Assembly: GCA_945918815.1 (NCBI GenBank)
Contig: CAMEIU010000092.1
Span: 1 to 8,544, forward strand
Direction: 5' to 3'
From: an uncultured Clostridia bacterium
Lineage (GTDB): Bacteria > Bacillota > Clostridia > Oscillospirales > Oscillospiraceae
DNA: 8,544 bases
How positions within the stretch are numbered: position 1 is the stretch's first letter; each line of letters opens with the position of its first letter. Below the pieces are notes generated by a model, which was not told the DNA's origin, made no database searches, and was given only the letters and a program-made list of their open reading frames with translations. A program made the position numbers and the translations under genes. Shown here piece by piece: positions 5,345 through 8,544 of the stretch.

Positions 5345-6700
5345 CTACAGGCCCAGGATCGTGGAGGACAGCTGGAAGTAGAGAAGCAGGGACAGCACGT
5401 CCACGATGGTGGTGATGAAGGGGCTGGCCATGACCGCCGGGTCGAAGCCCAGCCTTTTGGCCAGCATGGGCAGGGTACAGCCCACCAGCTTGGCCACCAC
5501 GATGGTCAGCATCAATGTGACGCAGACCGTGGCGGCCACGGCCATGCCCACCCGGTCCAGAAGCAAAAGCTTTGCAAAGTTGCAGGCGGCCAGGGTTACG
5601 CCGCAGAGGATGGCCACCCGGAATTCCTTCCAGACCACCCGGAACAGATCCCGGAATTGCAGCTCCTGCAGGGACAGGCCGCGGATGATGGTGACGGAGG
5701 CCTGGGAGCCGGAGTTGCCGCCGGTGTCCATGAGCATGGGAATATAGGCGATCAATACGGCGCAGGAGGCCAGGGCGTCCTCAAACTTGGTGATGATCAG
5801 GCCGGTGAAGGTGGCGGAGATCATCAGAAGCAGCAGCCAGGGGATCCGGCGCTTCCAAATGGTGATGGGCCCCGTGGAGAGATAGGGCCGGTCCGAGGGG
5901 GTGATAGCGGCCATTTTCTCGATGTCCTCCGTGGCCTCGGCTTCCATGATGTCCATGGCGTCGTCCACGGTGACGATGCCCACCAGACGGCCGTCGCCGT
6001 CCACCACGGGCAGGGCCCCGAAGTTGTATTTGGACAGCATCCGGGCCACGGTCTCCTGGTCCTCCAGGGTCTGGACGGAGATGACGTTGACGTTCATGAT
6101 CTCCTGGCAGAGGGTGTCCCGGTCGGCCAGAATCAGGGCCCCGATGGACAGCACGCCCTGGAGATGGTGGGTGCCGTCGGTGACATAGCAGGTGTTGATG
6201 GTTTCCTTGTCCACGGCCACCTTGCGGATGTGCTGGATGGCCTGGGCGGCGGTCATGTTGGCCCGCAGCTCCACAAATTCCGTGGTCATGACGGAACCGG
6301 CGGAGTCCTCGGGATACTTTAGAATTTCATTGATCATTTTCCGGGTGTCCGGGTCTGCCTGGGCCAGAATCCGCGAGACCACGTTGGCGGGCATTTCCTC
6401 CACCAGGTCCACGGCGTCGTCCACATACAGCTCCTCCACCACGGCTTTCAGCTCCAGATCGGAAAAACCTTTGATCAGAGTCTCCTGCTGCTCCGGCTCC
6501 ATTTCCACAAAGGTCTCCGCCGCCAATTCCTTGGGCAGCAGACGGAAGACCAGAGGCAGGGCTTGGTCGGCCACCGCGCCCAGGGCGCTTGCAATGTCCG
6601 CCGGATTTAAGGTCGCCAGAAAGTCCCTCAGAGAGGTGTACTTCTTGGCCTCCACCAGCTTGACGATGGCCTCTTCCAAAATTGCGGTGCGTTCTTTCAT
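5345..6700 (-). CDS. mgtE: Magnesium transporter MgtE
   Basis: This inner-membrane, homodimeric, Mg2+-gated channel takes up Mg2+ and closes when cytosolic Mg2+ is high. The 451 residues have the complete family layout. The helical MgtE N-domain spans about 5-130 (LNPADIASAL, EEMPANVVSRIL). A pair of CBS domains follows at about 132-258 (GSVMTTEFVEL; MNVNVISVQ; FGALPVVDGDGRLVGIVT), then a plug-helix region (EDIEKMAAITPSDRPY) and five expected membrane helices from about 285. The pore signature PMLMDTGGNSGSQAS (321-335) and GFDPAVMASPF (418-428) with D434 are intact, so the channel should work. The ATG at 6700 has AAAGGAGG 7 nt upstream. A 200-nt leader with strong secondary structure lies in front and is a candidate for Mg2+-responsive control. 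Confidence 0.96.
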   Translation of the reverse strand: MKERTAILEEAIVKLVEAKKYTSLRDFLATLNPADIASALGAVADQALPLVFRLLPKELAAETFVEMEPEQQETLIKGFSDLELKAVVEELYVDDAVDLVEEMPANVVSRILAQADPDTRKMINEILKYPEDSAGSVMTTEFVELRANMTAAQAIQHIRKVAVDKETINTCYVTDGTHHLQGVLSIGALILADRDTLCQEIMNVNVISVQTLEDQETVARMLSKYNFGALPVVDGDGRLVGIVTVDDAMDIMEAEATEDIEKMAAITPSDRPYLSTGPITIWKRRIPWLLLLMISATFTGLIITKFEDALASCAVLIAYIPMLMDTGGNSGSQASVTIIRGLSLQELQFRDLFRVVWKEFRVAILCGVTLAACNFAKLLLLDRVGMAVAATVCVTLMLTIVVAKLVGCTLPMLAKRLGFDPAVMASPFITTIVDVLSLLLYFQLSSTILGL

Positions 6701-6707
6701 CGCGCTT

Positions 6708-6850
6708 CCTCCTTTTCAAATTGAAATTTGACAGGAGCAAGACACATGCATGGGCAGAGCCCTAGGCGTCCCAACCGGACGCCAAACGTATTCTAGGTCG
6801 GCCCAACTCTGTGCCGCTACTTCTGTCCGCGTCCATGCTGTTTCACCTCA
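6708..6850 (-). promoter_or_regulatory. Structured mgtE leader RNA, candidate riboswitch of uncertain class
   Basis: On the minus strand a nested set of helices can form: GCAUGG/CCAUGC (6838-6833 with 6753-6748), CAGAG/CUCUG (6811-6807 with 6759-6755), CCUA/UAGG (6797-6794 with 6764-6761) and GGCGUCC/GGACGCC (6783-6777 with 6771-6765, 5-nt loop). Downstream, CUCCU (6737-6733) pairs with AGGAG of the mgtE ribosome site (6713-6709), reinforced by the inner stem UCAAAU/AUUUGA (6731-6726 with 6721-6716). GACAG (6827-6823) could instead pair with CUGUC (6734-6730), opening that hairpin. Firmicute mgtE genes often carry M-box riboswitches; its hallmark bases are not clearly here. I see no sure promoter. 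Confidence 0.45.
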
Positions 6851-6851
6851 C

Positions 6852-6901
6852 TTTTACAATTGATCATTGACAATGGACGATTGAATCATTGCCGTAGGGG
6901 C
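6852..6901. repeat. Degenerate ATTGAxx repeat tract with half GTAGGGGC arm
   Basis: Between the thiamine gene and the mgtE leader lies an AT-rich run of imperfect 6-8-bp units (ATTGATC, ATTGACA, ATGGACG, ATTGAATC, ATTGCC). It ends in GTAGGGGC (6894-6901), the same arm as in the 4603 and 7625 palindromes. It abuts the stop codon of the thiamine gene. It looks like a worn intergenic repeat. Confidence 0.5.
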
Positions 6902-7531
6902 TTACGCCTTCTTCTTCCTGTCGTAGACCAGAAGGGCGGTGCCGACGCCGATGGTGACGGAGCTGGGGATTCCGAGGAATTCGTTGCTGACGCCCAAGGG
7001 GAAGCGGCTGGTCAGGCGGGCGTTGTCCAGGGGATATTTCAGGCCCTGGATGGTGACGCCGGTGCATTCGTTGGTGTAGGAGAACACGGAGACGAAGCCC
7101 TTCCGCTCCGGCCCGAACTGGATCGTGCCGCCGGAAATGGCGGTGATCACCTGGGTCTTGTCGAACAGGCGGCCTTCCATGCCCTGCTGGGCCAGGTCCG
7201 CCCGGGGTTGCAGGTTCGCCAGGGTGTGCTCAAAGCGGCCGCCGGTGCAGCTGTAGAGGAAGAAACGCCGGTAGCCCTTCTTCATGCCCAGGTGAATGGC
7301 GGCCCAGGTGTCGGTGATGTCCTTGATCTTGGGCAGGGTGATGATTTCCTCGCCCGCCGGTGCGGCCCCGAGGGAATCAAAATCCCCGATGACCACCTGG
7401 GGCTTGATGCCCGCTGCTTGCAGCTGCCGGTATCCGGCGTCCGCCGCGATGACCATATCCCCGTCCTGGGGCACAAAATCCAGGCCAAAATCCTCGCCTG
7501 CTCCAACCACATAGCAAATGGGACGCCGCAT
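6902..7531 (-). CDS. thiN: Thiamine pyrophosphokinase
   Basis: The enzyme transfers pyrophosphate from ATP to thiamine to give thiamine diphosphate, a cytoplasmic Mg2+-dependent step used to activate salvaged thiamine. At 209 residues it has the usual length. Family motifs appear in order: AADAGYRQL (29-37), VVIGDFDS (46-53), KIKDITDTWAAI (68-79) with the conserved Lys/Asp pattern, CTGGRFEHTLANLQ (95-108) and, in the C-terminal thiamine-binding domain, GVSNEF near 184. In the G-G-R-x-D-H motif the Asp is replaced by Glu (E101), a conservative change. I prefer the ATG at 7531 because AAAGGCGG lies 8 nt upstream; an in-frame ATG at 7552 would add 7 residues but has no ribosome site. No other thiamine gene is nearby, and I see no TPP riboswitch upstream. 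Confidence 0.92.
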   Translation of the reverse strand: MRRPICYVVGAGEDFGLDFVPQDGDMVIAADAGYRQLQAAGIKPQVVIGDFDSLGAAPAGEEIITLPKIKDITDTWAAIHLGMKKGYRRFFLYSCTGGRFEHTLANLQPRADLAQQGMEGRLFDKTQVITAISGGTIQFGPERKGFVSVFSYTNECTGVTIQGLKYPLDNARLTSRFPLGVSNEFLGIPSSVTIGVGTALLVYDRKKKA

Positions 7532-7566
7532 ATCTGCCGCCGCCTTTCTCATGACAGGATACTAAT

Positions 7567-7595
7567 ATCATATCATATTTCCTGGAACCGCGCAA
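7567..7595 (-). promoter_or_regulatory. Possible promoter of the thiamine pyrophosphokinase gene
   Basis: On the minus strand a TATGAT -10 box (7567-7572) lies 17 bp from TTGCGC (7590-7595), a weak -35. A second TATGAT overlaps at 7572-7577. Its position, about 36 nt before the preferred start, is suitable. Confidence 0.4.
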
Positions 7596-7624
7596 GAAAA
7601 ACCCGCGTCCCTCGCGCCACCTCT

Positions 7625-7651
7625 GTAGGGGCGGCTGATGGCTGCCCCTAC
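7625..7651. repeat. Single-hairpin GTAGGGGC palindrome
   Basis: GTAGGGGC (7625-7632) pairs with GCCCCTAC (7644-7651), with partly paired GGC/GCT inside. This is a half-size relative of the 4603-4666 element. It lies between two divergent genes and directly abuts the -35 box of the rightward promoter. Confidence 0.7.
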
Positions 7652-7686
7652 TTGACAGTACCCCGCTTTTGCGATACTCTTATACT
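7652..7686 (+). promoter_or_regulatory. Promoter of the methionine gamma-lyase family gene
   Basis: A perfect TTGACA -35 box lies at 7652-7657. The -10 is uncertain: TACTCT (7675-7680) has the ideal 17-bp spacer but a poor match, GATACT (7673-7678) matches better with 15 bp, and the best match TATACT (7681-7686) is 23 bp away. The leader would be roughly 20-35 nt. Confidence 0.5.
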
Positions 7687-7714
7687 GCTATTTTTTCAAA
7701 AAAGAGGATGCACT

Positions 7715-8544
7715 ATGCGGGAAATGTACGAATCCGTGGGCATTGCGCCCAAGGCTTATGAATTTGGAGAGACGATTCTGGAATCTTTGCGGCAGCGGTT
7801 TGAGGCCATCGACCATGTGGCGGAGTACAACCAATTGAAGGTCCTCCATGCCATGCAGGAGAACAAGATCAGCGCGGCCTGCTTCGCGGCCACCACAGGC
7901 TACGGCTACGACGATGTGGGCCGGGAGCGGCTGGAGAAGGTCTACGCCGGCACCTTCCACACGGAGGCGGCTCTGGTCCGGCCCCAGATCACCTGCGGCA
8001 CCCACGCCCTGGCCGTGGCCCTGTCCGCCAATCTGCTGCCGGGGGACGAGCTGCTGAGCCCCGCCGGCGGGCCCTACGACACATTGGAGGAGGTCATCGG
8101 CATCCGGGAGTCGCCCTGCTCCCTGAAGGAGTACGGCGTCTCCTACCGGCAGGTGGATCTGCTGCCCGACGGGACCTTTGATTATGACAACATCCGCAAG
8201 GCCATCGGAGAGAAGACCAGGCTGGTCACCATCCAGCGGTCCAAGGGCTATGCCACCAGGCCCAGCTTTTCGGTGCAGCAGATCGGAGAGCTGATCGCCT
8301 TCTGCAAAGGCGTGAAGCCGGACCTGACGGTCATGGTGGACAACTGCTACGGCGAGTTTGTGGAGACCCTGGAGCCGTCGGACGTGGGGGCGGACATGAT
8401 TGTGGGCAGCCTCATTAAGAATCCCGGCGGCGGCCTGGCCCCCATCGGCGGCTATATCTGCGGTACGAAGCATTGCGTGGAGCGGTGCGCTTACCGGCTG
8501 TCGGCCCCGGGCCTGGGCCAGGAGGTGGGCGCCAACCTGGGCCT
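7715..8544 (+). CDS. Methionine gamma-lyase / aluminium-resistance family PLP enzyme (cut by window edge)
   Basis: The first 276 residues of a fold-type I PLP enzyme of the family named after 'aluminum resistance protein' and B. subtilis YnbB. Visible features are the N-terminal VAEYNQLKVLHAMQENK, the substrate-side FAATTGYGYDDVGRE, the cofactor-phosphate region PQITCGTHALAVAL, the Asp-containing VMVDNCYGEFVE and SLIKNPGGGLAPIGGYI, in which K235 should be the Schiff-base lysine. Full-length members are about 410-430 residues, so roughly a third lies beyond the right edge. Annotated as a carbon-sulfur lyase by homology; the true substrate is uncertain. The ATG at 7715 has GAGG 7 nt upstream. 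It is divergent from the thiamine pyrophosphokinase gene. Confidence 0.9.
   Translation, partial: MREMYESVGIAPKAYEFGETILESLRQRFEAIDHVAEYNQLKVLHAMQENKISAACFAATTGYGYDDVGRERLEKVYAGTFHTEAALVRPQITCGTHALAVALSANLLPGDELLSPAGGPYDTLEEVIGIRESPCSLKEYGVSYRQVDLLPDGTFDYDNIRKAIGEKTRLVTIQRSKGYATRPSFSVQQIGELIAFCKGVKPDLTVMVDNCYGEFVETLEPSDVGADMIVGSLIKNPGGGLAPIGGYICGTKHCVERCAYRLSAPGLGQEVGANLG

Noticed and set aside
5207..6322. 371-codon plus-strand open frame opposite mgtE and the SSB-like gene
   Set aside because: Gly/His/Gln-rich shadow spanning two unrelated genes on the other strand.
6708..6850. Assigning the mgtE leader outright to the M-box (ykoK) riboswitch
   Set aside because: Gene context fits, but hallmark conserved blocks are missing or too degenerate to call by eye; left as a candidate of uncertain class.
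7688..8473. 261-codon minus-strand open frame opposite the methionine gamma-lyase family gene
   Set aside because: Antisense shadow of a conserved PLP enzyme; no family features.
1..8544. CRISPR array, tRNA, rRNA, phage or defence island
   Set aside because: No regularly spaced repeats, no cloverleaf or rRNA-like segments and no recognised defence or phage proteins were found.

Overview
The window is GC-rich, has strong AGGAGG-type ribosome sites, and starts with the 5' end of spoIIGA (sporulation sigma-E processing). Together these point to a spore-forming, high-GC member of the Clostridia. The codon use and short GTAGGGGC-type intergenic palindromes resemble Oscillospiraceae gut bacteria, but the genus is inference.

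Layout. (1) 1-195, minus: 5' end of spoIIGA, reading out of the window. (2) 196-480: divergent promoter region. (3) 481-2280, plus: an M3-family oligoendopeptidase (PepF type), with a good sigma-A promoter and a strong bidirectional terminator. (4) 2359-2898, minus: an FmdE-like protein, convergent with pepF and with its own near-consensus promoter. (5) 2899-3490: gene-poor stretch with a frameshifted remnant of a zinc-type alcohol/sorbitol dehydrogenase, an 11-bp tandem duplication and a 137-bp element with 21-bp terminal inverted repeats. (6) 7531-3491, minus: four codirectional genes in the order thiamine pyrophosphokinase, MgtE magnesium transporter, tandem OB-fold SSB-like protein, DUF4349 lipoprotein. 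(7) 7715-8544, plus: 5' part of a PLP-dependent methionine gamma-lyase/aluminium-resistance family protein, divergent from the thiamine gene.

Most genes are housekeeping. No defence system, phage, CRISPR, tRNA or rRNA is visible. The more unusual content is in the RNA leaders and intergenic DNA. The mgtE leader can form a nested stem structure plus a hairpin that hides the mgtE ribosome site, and an alternative pairing would release it. This looks like riboswitch logic, but I cannot match it convincingly to the usual M-box. The SSB-like gene has two perfect leader pairings that would cover its ribosome site and its start codon, suggesting translational control and possibly autoregulation.

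The minus-strand genes at 7531-3491 could be partly cotranscribed (mgtE and the SSB-like gene are 58 bp apart), but their functions (thiamine activation, Mg2+ uptake, ssDNA binding, envelope lipoprotein) do not form one pathway. Thiamine pyrophosphokinase is Mg2+-dependent, which is only a loose link to mgtE.
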